Shown in pieces: positions 7,574 through 16,069 of a stretch of 64,000 nucleotides of DNA. Within the stretch, counting starts at the first letter, position 1. The number at the start of each line of letters is the position of its first letter. Under the pieces are notes generated by a model, which was given only the letters and a program-made list of their open reading frames with translations, was not told the origin of the DNA and did no database searches. The translations under genes were made by a program, and so were the position numbers. Source of the stretch: Serpentinicella sp031432315 (GTDB lineage Bacteria > Bacillota > Clostridia > Peptostreptococcales > Natronincolaceae); contig NZ_JAVKGO010000001.1 of the NCBI RefSeq assembly GCF_031432315.1, forward strand, positions 248,001 through 312,000, given 5' to 3'.

Positions 7574-9781
7574 TTGTCTAAAAAAAGAAGCAACATTCAC
7601 AGAAAGAAAAAAGCAAAATTGACAGGTGAAATACGTGGTCTTATAATTATTGCGATTGGTTTACTACTAACTGCAAGTATGCATAATGGAGCAGGGCATA
7701 TTGGCGGAGGCATTAGATACCTTCTTCTAGGTTTGTTTTCTAGCCCTGCATTTTTGATTCCATATATAGTGATTGTTACGGGAGTACTAGTATTTACAAA
7801 CAACTTATTTATTAAAAGCAAAGGGAAACAACTATACTTTTTATTTATATTTTTAAGTCTAACCGTTTTAAAAACCTTAATGGATCAACTGATATTAAAT
7901 CAACTTTTTAACGATTCATTTACAAATATGCTTAGCAATGCATTTCAATTAGGTACAAATAACATTACAGGTGGAACCTTCGGTGTTACAATTTCATTTA
8001 TATTAGTGCATCTTTTTGGCTATACCGGGACATATATTATTATCATTACTGGGCTTATTGTGCTAACAATGATAAATTTTAATATATCATTGTTGCAAAA
8101 CATAAATAAGGTTAATACATATTTACCAAATGTTAAAAAATATTTTATAAAACTTAAAAACAAAGTATTACCCACAAAAAACAATGTAAAGAATACAGAA
8201 AAAATAGAAGAACAAAGCGATGATAAAATAGAAGAAAAAATTAAAATTTTAGATTATACGGAAACGAAAAAAGAACCTGTTAAGTCTCAGTCGAAACCAG
8301 ATATGGTAGATAAAGAAGACAACTTTGAGGATGACTTGGATAATTTACATTCAACACAAGAAATAGAGAATGAGAACTTTAGTTTACCAAGTACAGATTT
8401 ATTAAACCAATTAGATTCTGAACAACATCAAAAAGAAGATAAAAAAAGTATCCATAAGAAGGCTATAAAGCTAGAAGAAACACTGAAAAATTTTGGTGTA
8501 CAAGCTAAGATAATACAAGTAAGTAAAGGTCCAACAGTAACAAGGTTTGAACTACAACCTGCTACAGGGGTTAAGGTAAGTAAAATTGTAAATTTAAGTG
8601 ATGACATAGCCCTTAATCTAGCTGCCTCTGCAATAAGAATAGAAGCACCAATTCCAGGTAAAGCCGCTGTGGGTATAGAAATACCAAACGATAATATTTC
8701 AATGGTAACATTAAAGGAAATACTTGATCACGATGAGTATAAAACTAATCGTTTAAATGTTCCCTTTGCTTTAGGTAAAGATGTTTCTGGCAGTCCACTA
8801 ATAACAGATATTACAAAAATGCCACATTTGCTTATTGCAGGAGCAACCGGTTCAGGTAAGAGTGTTTGTATTAATACATTAATATTAAGTATTTTATATA
8901 GTGCTACACCGGAATCTGTACGCTTACTTTTGATCGATCCAAAGGTAGTTGAATTAAACCAATATAACGGGATTCCGCATTTACTTATACCTGTAGTAAC
9001 AGAACCTAAACGAGCAACAAAAGCGCTAAATTGGGCAGTACAAGAAATGAATCAGCGATATAAGTTGTTTGCTGAAAGTGGAGTAAAGGATATTACAGGC
9101 TATAATTCTAAATTTAGTGATAACAAACTACCTTATATTGTAATTGTAATTGATGAGTTAGCGGATCTGATGATGGTAGCATCTAATGATGTGGAAGATA
9201 CCATATGTAGACTAGCACAAATGGCAAGAGCTGCGGGACTGCACTTAATTATAGCTACCCAAAGACCTTCTGTTGATGTTATAACCGGTGTAATTAAAGC
9301 AAATATTCCTTCAAGAATAGCTTTTTCCGTTACATCACAGACGGATTCACGTACTATTTTAGACAGTGGTGGTGCTGAGAAGCTACTAGGTAAAGGTGAT
9401 ATGTTGTTCTATCCAACAGGATTTACAAAGCCATCTAGAATTCAAGGTGCTTTCGTTTCCGAAAATGAGGTTGAAAGAGTCGTTTCCTTTGTTAAAAACC
9501 AAGTAGAAAATCCAGGTTATGAGTCAGAGGTTATTGAGACACTTAATGAGAATAACGATAGAAGTACGAAGGAAGAACTAGATGAGTTATATGATGATGC
9601 TTTACAAATAGTGATAGAAAGTCAACAGGCATCTATTTCTATGCTTCAGAGGCGGCTAAAAATTGGCTATAATCGAGCGGCAAGACTAATAGATTCTTTA
9701 GAAAAGACAGGCATTGTTGGTGGACACGAAGGAAGCAAACCTAGACAGGTATTAGTAGATCATGAGTCTTTAAAAAATTAA
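7574..9781 (+). CDS. ftsK: DNA translocase FtsK/SpoIIIE
   Basis: A 735-residue septal DNA pump that clears chromosome DNA from the division or sporulation septum. The N-terminal 175 residues hold about four membrane spans, then a charged linker (about 180-290), a RecA-like motor with Walker A GATGSGKS at residues 423-430 and Walker B IVIVIDELADLM, and a C-terminal winged-helix gamma domain (about 670-735, ending with DSLEKTGIVGGHEGSKPR) that reads polar DNA sequences. Start is TTG with agaggtga upstream. Length fits SpoIIIE-type translocases. rimO follows in the same direction after 32 bases. Confidence 0.95.
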   Translation: MSKKRSNIHRKKKAKLTGEIRGLIIIAIGLLLTASMHNGAGHIGGGIRYLLLGLFSSPAFLIPYIVIVTGVLVFTNNLFIKSKGKQLYFLFIFLSLTVLKTLMDQLILNQLFNDSFTNMLSNAFQLGTNNITGGTFGVTISFILVHLFGYTGTYIIIITGLIVLTMINFNISLLQNINKVNTYLPNVKKYFIKLKNKVLPTKNNVKNTEKIEEQSDDKIEEKIKILDYTETKKEPVKSQSKPDMVDKEDNFEDDLDNLHSTQEIENENFSLPSTDLLNQLDSEQHQKEDKKSIHKKAIKLEETLKNFGVQAKIIQVSKGPTVTRFELQPATGVKVSKIVNLSDDIALNLAASAIRIEAPIPGKAAVGIEIPNDNISMVTLKEILDHDEYKTNRLNVPFALGKDVSGSPLITDITKMPHLLIAGATGSGKSVCINTLILSILYSATPESVRLLLIDPKVVELNQYNGIPHLLIPVVTEPKRATKALNWAVQEMNQRYKLFAESGVKDITGYNSKFSDNKLPYIVIVIDELADLMMVASNDVEDTICRLAQMARAAGLHLIIATQRPSVDVITGVIKANIPSRIAFSVTSQTDSRTILDSGGAEKLLGKGDMLFYPTGFTKPSRIQGAFVSENEVERVVSFVKNQVENPGYESEVIETLNENNDRSTKEELDELYDDALQIVIESQQASISMLQRRLKIGYNRAARLIDSLEKTGIVGGHEGSKPRQVLVDHESLKN

Positions 9782-9813
9782 TATTAAAATGTTATAACGG
9801 AAGGAAATTTAAA

Positions 9814-11154
9814 ATGAACTTAAACATATATATGGAATCATTAGGATGTTCAAAAAACTTAGTCGACGCTGAAGTTATGCTTGGGATATTAAATAAGCAT
9901 GGATATAAATTAACAACAAACATTGCAAACGCCGATGTTATAATTGTAAATACATGTGGATTTATAGAATCAGCAAAACAAGAATCCATTAATAAAATTA
10001 TTGAAATAGGTAGTTTGAAAGAAGCTAGATTAAAACATTTAATAGTATCTGGATGTTTAGCCGAACGTTATCACGAAGATTTAATAAGTGAATTGCCAGA
10101 AATAGATGCCGTAGTTGGTACAGGAAATTACGATAAAATTATTGATATCATTAATGATGCGTTTGCAGGGAAAAAAGTAGTAAAAGTAGGCAATACTGGA
10201 AATGACTATGATGAGAGTCTACCAAGGGTATATACAACACCAAAACACACCGCCTATGTTAGAATATCTGATGGATGCGATAATCACTGTACATACTGTA
10301 TTATTCCAAAATTAAGAGGAAAATACAGAAGTAGAAAAATGGAAAATATAGTAAAGGAAGTCCGAGACTTAGGAAAAAAAGGTGTTAAAGAAATTATACT
10401 AATAGCACAAGATACTACTCAGTATGGCGTAGATATATACAATAAATTTAGTTTGCCTGAGTTATTAAATAAATTGAGTAATATTGAAGAAATAAAATGG
10501 ATACGAATATTATATAGTTATCCTGAAAGAATAACCGACGATCTAATAGAAACAATTGCAAATAACGAAAAAATATGTAAATATTTAGATATGCCTATTC
10601 AGCACTGTAGTGATGATATCCTAAAGCGAATGAATCGTAGAACCAGTAAAGAAAATCTAATAAATCTAATAACAAAACTAAAGAAATCTATTCCTGACAT
10701 AATATTAAGAACTACGTTGATTGTTGGATTTCCAGGTGAGACAGAAGAAAATTTTGAAGAATTAAAAAGTTTTGTAGAAGATGTAAAATTCGATAGATTA
10801 GGTGTATTCACATATTCAAAAGAAGAGGGTACGCCAGCAGCTATGTTACCAGAACAGATTGATGAGAAAATAAAAATAACTCGCCAAGAAAATATCATGA
10901 AAATACAACAAAACATATCCTTAGAAAAGAATAAAAGTAAATTAGGAAAATGTATAGAAGTATTAATTGAAGAAAAGTTTGATGATAACGATGAATATAT
11001 TGGTCGAACAAAAGGGGATTCTCCAGAAATAGATGGATTGGTTTATGTAAAGTCAAAAAGACCATTAGAAATTGGACAAATGGTCATTGTCGAAGTGAAT
11101 CAAACCCTAGAATATGATTTAATAGGAGAGGTTAAGGATGAATTTAGCAAATAA
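9814..11154 (+). CDS. rimO: Ribosomal protein S12 methylthiotransferase RimO
   Basis: A 446-residue radical-SAM enzyme that adds a methylthio group to an Asp of ribosomal protein S12. The N-terminal domain has the three cluster cysteines (LGCSKNLVDAE, NTCGFI, SGCLAERY); the radical-SAM motif CDNHCTYCIIP follows at about residue 155; a C-terminal TRAM domain covers about 375-446. The LGCSKN and SDGCDNHC forms separate RimO from the MiaB at 25.7 kb. It overlaps pgsA by 17 bases, a common Firmicutes arrangement. Confidence 0.95.
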   Translation: MNLNIYMESLGCSKNLVDAEVMLGILNKHGYKLTTNIANADVIIVNTCGFIESAKQESINKIIEIGSLKEARLKHLIVSGCLAERYHEDLISELPEIDAVVGTGNYDKIIDIINDAFAGKKVVKVGNTGNDYDESLPRVYTTPKHTAYVRISDGCDNHCTYCIIPKLRGKYRSRKMENIVKEVRDLGKKGVKEIILIAQDTTQYGVDIYNKFSLPELLNKLSNIEEIKWIRILYSYPERITDDLIETIANNEKICKYLDMPIQHCSDDILKRMNRRTSKENLINLITKLKKSIPDIILRTTLIVGFPGETEENFEELKSFVEDVKFDRLGVFTYSKEEGTPAAMLPEQIDEKIKITRQENIMKIQQNISLEKNKSKLGKCIEVLIEEKFDDNDEYIGRTKGDSPEIDGLVYVKSKRPLEIGQMVIVEVNQTLEYDLIGEVKDEFSK

Positions 11155-11683
11155 ACTAACGCTTTTAAGGATTTTTTTAATACCTGTATTTATGGTATTT
11201 CTTCTAAATAGAGTAAATATACCCTATGGAGCTGGCATTGCTGCAGGTATTTTTATACTTGCTGCTATTACAGATGCTTTAGATGGATATATTGCAAGGA
11301 AAAAAAATCAGATCACTACATTTGGTAAGTTTATGGATCCGCTTGCGGATAAACTCCTTATTTCTTCTGCTTTAATATCCTTAGTTCAAATGGGAAAAAT
11401 TTCGGCTATAGTTGTTATCATTATAATCGCAAGGGAATTTACAATTAGTATTTTAAGAGCAGTAGCTGCATCTGAAGGCGTCGTAATTGCGGCTAGTTGG
11501 TGGGGAAAAATGAAAACAGTAACGCAAATTGTGGCCATTATAGCACTTCTTATAAACAATTATCCTTTTAGTTACATTAACTTTCCTTTTGACGTTTATA
11601 TGACATGGGTCGCTGTTTTCTTTACAGTTATATCGGGTATTGATTATATAAGGATCAATAAACATATTTTAAAAAGTGAGTAA
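11138..11683 (+). CDS. pgsA: CDP-diacylglycerol-glycerol-3-phosphate 3-phosphatidyltransferase
   Basis: An integral-membrane CDP-alcohol phosphotransferase of 181 residues that makes phosphatidylglycerol phosphate, the committed step to phosphatidylglycerol. It contains the family signature D-x2-DG-x2-AR-x8-G-x3-D-x3-D, seen as DALDGYIARKK followed by GKFMDPLADK at about residues 46-71, and several hydrophobic helices. The gene starts inside the end of rimO with an aggagagg ribosome site, so it is translationally coupled. Confidence 0.94.
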   Translation: MNLANKLTLLRIFLIPVFMVFLLNRVNIPYGAGIAAGIFILAAITDALDGYIARKKNQITTFGKFMDPLADKLLISSALISLVQMGKISAIVVIIIIAREFTISILRAVAASEGVVIAASWWGKMKTVTQIVAIIALLINNYPFSYINFPFDVYMTWVAVFFTVISGIDYIRINKHILKSE

Positions 11684-11698
11684 TTCGCTTTAATATTG

Positions 11699-11727
11699 TT
11701 GACTTTTTGTTGAGGTAGAAATATAAT
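11699..11727 (+). promoter_or_regulatory. Sigma-A promoter of recA
   Basis: TTGACT (11699-11704) and a perfect TATAAT (11722-11727) are separated by 17 bases. An SOS box begins 11 bases downstream of the -10, so bound LexA would block transcription start. Confidence 0.85.
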
Positions 11728-11738
11728 ATAATCAAACA

Positions 11739-11750
11739 GAACATACGTTC
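11739..11750 (+). promoter_or_regulatory. LexA (SOS) box of recA
   Basis: GAACATACGTTC matches the core GAAC-N4-GTTC of the Gram-positive LexA operator (CGAACRNRYGTTYG). It is at the expected transcription start region of recA, so recA should be induced by DNA damage. lexA with its own box is at 35.1 kb. Confidence 0.9.
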
Positions 11751-11768
11751 GACTAGAAAGGTAGGTGA

Positions 11769-11785
11769 ACCAGAAATTTTCTGGT
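11769..11785 (+). promoter_or_regulatory. Hairpin between the Shine-Dalgarno and the recA start
   Basis: The Shine-Dalgarno (aggtaggtga, ending at 11768) is 21 bases from the ATG at 11790, too far for normal use. A perfect 7-bp hairpin, ACCAGAA-ATT-TTCTGGT, fills the gap; when folded it leaves only four unpaired bases (11786-11789) before the ATG, bringing the site into register. An in-frame CTG at 11781 is a weaker alternative start. Confidence 0.6.
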
Positions 11786-11789
11786 ACTC

Positions 11790-12827
11790 ATGGAAAAGAA
11801 AAAAGCATTAGAAATTGCAATTAATCAAATTGAAAAACAATTTGGCAAAGGTTCGATTATGAAATTAGGTGAAGAAAGTAAACTTAACTTAGAGAGCATT
11901 CCCACAGGGTCAATAGACTTAAATATTGCCTTAGGTATTGGTGGGGTCCCAAGAGGAAGAATAGTAGAAGTTTACGGACCAGAATCTTCTGGAAAAACAA
12001 CAATAGCACTACATATAATAGCAGAAGCTCAAAAAAAGGGCGGACACGCTGCTTTTGTTGACGCAGAACATGCACTAGATCCTGTATATGCTAGAAAACT
12101 TGGAGTTGATATTGATAATTTAGTGGTTTCACAGCCGGATACAGGGGAACAAAGTTTAGAAATTGTTGAAGCACTTGTACGAAGTGGCGCCGTTGACGTA
12201 GTTGTTGTTGACTCTGTTGCTGCTTTAGTACCAAAAGCTGAAATTGAAGGAGAAATGGGCGACAGTCATGTGGGCCTACAAGCAAGACTTATGTCCCAAG
12301 CACTAAGAAAACTTGCTGGTGCTGTTAATAAATCTAGAACAACATGTATTTTTATAAATCAGCTTCGTGAAAAAGTCGGAATTATGTTTGGTAGTCCTGA
12401 AACTACACCAGGGGGACGTGCCTTAAAGTTTTACTCTTCAATAAGGCTTGATGTAAGAAAAATTGACATTATAAAAAATGGCAATGAAATTATGGGTAAC
12501 AGAACTAGAGTAAAAGTAGTAAAAAATAAAGTAGCACCTCCCTTTAGACAATCTGAATTTGACATTATGTACGGAGAAGGGATTTCAAGAGAAGGGGATG
12601 TACTTGATGTAGCAACTGGACTTGAAATTGTAAAAAAATCAGGGGCTTGGTACAGTTATAATGGCAATAAATTAGGCCAAGGTAGAGAAAATTCTAAACA
12701 GTTTTTAAAAGACAATGAAGATTTGTTTATAGAAATTGAAAATGAAATAAGAAAACACTATAATCTTCCTTTAAACGAAGTAAAATCTAGCACTACAAAA
12801 AATAAAGATAAAGAAGTAACTGCCTAG
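11790..12827 (+). CDS. recA: Recombinase RecA
   Basis: A 345-residue strand-exchange ATPase for homologous recombination and the coprotease that triggers LexA cleavage. Walker A GPESSGKTT is at residues 63-71, Walker B VVVVDSVAALVP near 138-149, and the C-terminal KKSGAWYSYNG segment is family typical. The N-terminus (ALEIAINQIEKQFGKGSIM) aligns with other RecA proteins, which supports the ATG at 11790. It has its own promoter, an SOS box and a strong terminator, so it is a single-gene unit. Confidence 0.98.
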   Translation: MEKKKALEIAINQIEKQFGKGSIMKLGEESKLNLESIPTGSIDLNIALGIGGVPRGRIVEVYGPESSGKTTIALHIIAEAQKKGGHAAFVDAEHALDPVYARKLGVDIDNLVVSQPDTGEQSLEIVEALVRSGAVDVVVVDSVAALVPKAEIEGEMGDSHVGLQARLMSQALRKLAGAVNKSRTTCIFINQLREKVGIMFGSPETTPGGRALKFYSSIRLDVRKIDIIKNGNEIMGNRTRVKVVKNKVAPPFRQSEFDIMYGEGISREGDVLDVATGLEIVKKSGAWYSYNGNKLGQGRENSKQFLKDNEDLFIEIENEIRKHYNLPLNEVKSSTTKNKDKEVTA

Positions 12828-12828
12828 A

Positions 12829-12872
12829 CACAAAGAACAGGATAGCAATTATCCTGTTCTTTGTGTCTTTTT
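12829..12872 (+). terminator. Terminator of recA
   Basis: A perfect 16-bp stem (12829-12844 with 12850-12865, loop GCAAT) followed by TCTTTTT, starting two bases after the recA stop codon. One of the strongest intrinsic terminators in the window. Confidence 0.95.
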
Positions 12873-12889
12873 AACATACATAATATTGC

Positions 12890-12918
12890 TTGACACTTGA
12901 TTCAAAAAGATATAAAAT
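12890..12918 (+). promoter_or_regulatory. Sigma-A promoter of rny
   Basis: Perfect TTGACA (12890-12895) and TAAAAT (12913-12918) with 17-base spacing, giving a 5' leader of about 110 bases before the rny reading frame. Confidence 0.8.
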
Positions 12919-13032
12919 GAAAAAGACAAACCATTATATGGTGATTTTTAAAAGAAAGTTAAAGATGAAATTACATTATTAATCAAAAGTAAGATTCTGT
13001 AATTTGAAAACTTAATAAGGAGGTGTCCACAT

Positions 13033-14574
13033 ATCGAAAATTTTCTAAAAATACTAGTTGCACTAGTCGCAGCTTTAGTAGGATGCCTTATCGGCTATTT
13101 TATTCGAAAAAACATTGCGGAAGGTAAAATTAATAGTGCAGAGGAAATAGCAAAAAAATTAGTTGAAGAAGCAGAAAAAGATGCTGAAACTACTAAAAAA
13201 GAAATACTATTAGAAGCCAAAGAAGAAGTGCATAGGCTACGCAATGAGTTTGAACGAGAAAGCAGAGAAAGGCGAAATGAACAACAAAGAGTTGAAAGAA
13301 GATTAATCCAAAAAGAAGAATCATTGGATAGAAAATCTGAAGTTTTGGAACAAAAAGATGATAAACTAACTAAAAAATTAAAAGACCTAGAAGAGAGACA
13401 AGCAGATATTGAAGCCATTTACGAAAAAGAAACTTTAAAGCTTGAAGAGATATCTGGATTAAGTTGTGAAGAAGCGAAAGATATTATATTAAATAAGATT
13501 CAAAAAGAAGTTACTCATGAATCAGCAATGATGATCAAAGATATTGAATCTAAAGCGAAAGAAACTGCTGAGAAAAAAGCTAGAGAAATAATTGCTTATT
13601 CAATACAAAGATGTGCTGCCGATCACGTTGCAGAAACAACCGTAACGGTAGTTCAACTTCCTAATGATGAAATGAAGGGAAGAATCATAGGACGAGAAGG
13701 ACGAAATATTCGTACCCTTGAGACATTAACAGGAATAGATCTTATAATTGATGACACTCCTGAAGCTGTAATACTATCAGGATTTGATCCAATACGTCGA
13801 GAAACTGCTAGAATTGCTCTAGAAAAGTTAATTGTCGATGGAAGAATCCATCCTGCAAGAATTGAAGAAATGGTCGATAAAGCTAAACGTGAAGTAGAGA
13901 CCATTATAAAAGAAGAAGGGGAACAAGCTACCTTTGAAACAGGTGTACATGGCTTACACCCTGAGTTAGTTAAGTTACTTGGAAGATTAAAATATAGAAC
14001 AAGCTATGGTCAAAATATGCTTAAACACTCTATGGAAGTAGCTTACTTAGCTGGAATAATGGCCTCCGAGTTAGGTGTAGATGTTAAAATTGCTAAACGA
14101 GCAGGTTTATTACATGACATTGGCAAAGCAATTGATCATGAAGTCGAAGGAACACATGTTGAAATTGGCATGGAGCTTTTAAGAAAATATAGAGAGTCTA
14201 AAGAAGTTATACATGCAATGTCTACCCACCATGGTGACTATGAGCCTCAAACTGTTGAAGCAGTATTAGTTACAGCCGCGGATGCAATTTCAGCAGCAAG
14301 ACCTGGTGCTCGTAGAGAAACTTTAGAATCCTATATAAAACGATTAGAAAAACTTGAGGAAATAGCAAATAGTTACGAAGGTATAGAAAAGTCTTATGCT
14401 ATTCAAGCTGGTAGAGAAATTAGAATACTTGTAAAACCTGAAGTTTATAATGACGATGAAACAGTTCTGTTAGCAAGGGATATGACTAAGCGCATAGAAA
14501 GTGATTTAGAATATCCGGGTCAAATTAAAATAAATATTATAAGAGAGACTCGTGCTATTGAATATGCAAAATAA
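13033..14574 (+). CDS. rny: Ribonuclease Y with apparent ATC start codon
   Basis: Membrane-anchored endoribonuclease that starts bulk mRNA turnover. From 13033 the product is about 513 residues, the usual length (B. subtilis 520): an N-terminal span (FLKILVALVAALVGCLIGYF), a long coiled coil (about 30-200), a KH domain (GRIIGREGRNIRTLE from residue 216), and an HD domain with HDIGK (His361-Asp362). The frame has no ATG, GTG or TTG between an upstream stop (13000) and a GTG at 13228; starting there would delete the anchor. An aaggaggtg ribosome site (about 13016-13024) stands about ten bases before ATC at 13033, so ATC is the likely start. ATA 13015 precedes the site; ATA 13048 is too far. Confidence 0.9.
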   Translation: MENFLKILVALVAALVGCLIGYFIRKNIAEGKINSAEEIAKKLVEEAEKDAETTKKEILLEAKEEVHRLRNEFERESRERRNEQQRVERRLIQKEESLDRKSEVLEQKDDKLTKKLKDLEERQADIEAIYEKETLKLEEISGLSCEEAKDIILNKIQKEVTHESAMMIKDIESKAKETAEKKAREIIAYSIQRCAADHVAETTVTVVQLPNDEMKGRIIGREGRNIRTLETLTGIDLIIDDTPEAVILSGFDPIRRETARIALEKLIVDGRIHPARIEEMVDKAKREVETIIKEEGEQATFETGVHGLHPELVKLLGRLKYRTSYGQNMLKHSMEVAYLAGIMASELGVDVKIAKRAGLLHDIGKAIDHEVEGTHVEIGMELLRKYRESKEVIHAMSTHHGDYEPQTVEAVLVTAADAISAARPGARRETLESYIKRLEKLEEIANSYEGIEKSYAIQAGREIRILVKPEVYNDDETVLLARDMTKRIESDLEYPGQIKINIIRETRAIEYAK

Positions 14575-14575
14575 T

Positions 14576-14626
14576 AAAAGAAACAAAGAGTTTATGTATA
14601 TATAACATAACTTTTTGTTTCTTTTT
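14576..14626 (+). terminator. Terminator of rny
   Basis: AAAAGAAACAAA (14576-14587) pairs with TTTGTTTCTTTT (14614-14625), with further pairing inside (agtt-atgt with acat-aact), and T-rich sequence follows. It begins at the rny stop codon region. Confidence 0.8.
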
Positions 14627-14654
14627 ATTTTGTAAAATTTTAAATAATTAATGA

Positions 14655-14681
14655 AGGTATTTTTTCAAAAAGGTAGAATAT
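14655..14681 (+). promoter_or_regulatory. Candidate sigma-H promoter of spoVS
   Basis: AGGTATTT (14655-14662) and GAATAT (14676-14681) resemble the sigma-H elements RnAGGAwWW and RnnGAATww with near-normal spacing. In B. subtilis spoVS is a sigma-H gene, which supports the call; the -35 has one mismatch. Confidence 0.5.
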
Positions 14682-14729
14682 AAAATTTAAGGTGATTTTA
14701 AAAATGAAAATACTTGGGGGGCTAATATA

Positions 14730-14990
14730 ATGGAAGTACTAAAAGTATCGTCAAAATCAAATCCTAATTCTGTAGCAGGCGCTTTAGCCGGTGTATTAAG
14801 AGAAAACGGTGGAGTCGAAATTCAAGCCATAGGCGCTGGGGCTCTAAATCAAGCAGTGAAAGCAGTAGCTATTGCTAGAGGCTTTGTTGCACCAAGTGGT
14901 CTAGATTTAATTTGTATCCCAGCCTTCACAGACGTTACCATAGATGGTGAGAATAGAACGGCTATTAAACTAATAATAGAACCAAGGTAA
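14730..14990 (+). CDS. spoVS: Stage V sporulation protein S
   Basis: An 86-residue Alba-fold protein almost identical in pattern to SpoVS of other spore formers (VSSKSNPNSVAGALAGVLRE, GAGALNQAVKAVAIARGF, IDGENRTAIKLIIEPR). In B. subtilis it is needed for normal septation and coat development. A very strong ribosome site (cttgggggg) precedes the ATG. It has its own promoter and terminator, and lies after rny as in many Clostridia. Confidence 0.97.
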   Translation: MEVLKVSSKSNPNSVAGALAGVLRENGGVEIQAIGAGALNQAVKAVAIARGFVAPSGLDLICIPAFTDVTIDGENRTAIKLIIEPR

Positions 14991-14995
14991 CTTTT

Positions 14996-15025
14996 AAAAA
15001 ATCTGCTGATGAGGCAGATTTTTTT
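14996..15025 (+). terminator. Terminator of spoVS
   Basis: AAAAAATCTGC (14996-15006) pairs with GCAGATTTTTT (15014-15024), loop TGATGAG, with the T run inside the right arm. It starts six bases after the stop codon. Confidence 0.92.
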
Positions 15026-15149
15026 ATATAGTAAGATAGGTAAGATAGGTCACTTTTTTTATTATATAGCTACTACTTTATAAAATTGAACTTTTATAGG
15101 ATAATATTAAATAGCATATACTAATTGAATAAAGGAGGTTAAAATTAAT

Positions 15150-15968
15150 ATGGACCTTATCGATATGCACACCCATACAACATCATCTGATGGCTCATTA
15201 TCTTCTAAATCCCTTATTGATTATGCAATAAAAAAAGGATTACAGGGGCTTTCGATTACTGATCATGATACGGTTGAAGGTTTGCCGGATGCAGTTGCCT
15301 ATGCGAAAAAGTTTGAAAATTTCACATTTATTCCTGGCATTGAGCTAAGTACAGAATATAAGTCCGAGGAAATACATATTTTAGGTTATAATATAGACTT
15401 TAAGTCAAATAGTCTTATAACACTTTTAGATAAAATAAAGTTTCATAGGGAAAGTCGTGCAGAAAAAATAATAAACAAACTGAATAGTATTGGTATGGAT
15501 ATATCTTATGAGGAAGTGAGTAAATATGCTAAAGGAGTAATAGGCCGTCCACATATTGCACAAGTATTAATAGAAAAAAATTATGTAGAAACATTTGATG
15601 AAGCCTTTAGACTATATCTTAATATAAATGCACCAGCATATGTGCCCAGATATAAAATTACACCAAAGGAAGCAGTTGATGTAATAAGGCTGGCTGGAGG
15701 CTACGCTGTTTTAGCACATCCAGGCTTAATAAATAATAGGGATATAACTCAAGAAATTATTTCTTGCAAAATCAATGGATTAGAGGTTTTTTATCCCACA
15801 CATACAGAAGATGATATATCAGACTTTCTTAAAATCTCTAACAAACACAATCTGATAACTACAGGGGGATCAGACTTTCACCGAATACCTGATAAAACAA
15901 GCAAACGTGCTGATTTAGGAACAAGTTCAGTGCCTGTAAAATTAATAGAAAATATGATTAGCGTTTAG
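15150..15968 (+). CDS. PHP-domain phosphoesterase (RNase AM / nucleoside 3',5'-bisphosphatase type)
   Basis: A 272-residue PHP metallo-phosphoesterase of the YciV/TrpH group, whose characterised members hydrolyse 3',5'-nucleoside bisphosphates and trim RNA 5' ends. Metal ligands are visible: HTHTTSSDGS at residues 6-15, ITDHDT near 38-43, GIELSTEY, the LAHPG motif near 189-193, and the C-terminal GGSDFH. The family insertion for the second domain (GRPHIAQVLIEKNYV) is present. The ATG at 15150 has aaaggaggt upstream. Substrate is inferred from the family. Confidence 0.85.
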   Translation: MDLIDMHTHTTSSDGSLSSKSLIDYAIKKGLQGLSITDHDTVEGLPDAVAYAKKFENFTFIPGIELSTEYKSEEIHILGYNIDFKSNSLITLLDKIKFHRESRAEKIINKLNSIGMDISYEEVSKYAKGVIGRPHIAQVLIEKNYVETFDEAFRLYLNINAPAYVPRYKITPKEAVDVIRLAGGYAVLAHPGLINNRDITQEIISCKINGLEVFYPTHTEDDISDFLKISNKHNLITTGGSDFHRIPDKTSKRADLGTSSVPVKLIENMISV

Positions 15969-16069
15969 ATACATAATATTATATTGTTTTTAAAAAAAAG
16001 GATATATAAATTTATTGGAGAATATTAATCTTTTAGTAGTAAAAATCAATTGAAAAGTGGAGGTTAAGT

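Noticed and set aside
12836..12858. GAAC...GTTC in the recA terminator as a second SOS box.
   Set aside because: Spacing between the halves is far more than four bases and the sequence is part of a terminator stem.
13228..14574. rny starting at the GTG at 13228.
   Set aside because: It would remove the conserved membrane anchor and half the coiled coil, has no ribosome site, and leaves a 195-base upstream frame coding for typical RNase Y sequence unexplained.
15031..15050. Direct repeat GTAAGATAG twice after spoVS, as a possible CRISPR or operator.
   Set aside because: Only two tandem 9-mers; no spacer structure or further repeats; probably chance or slippage.
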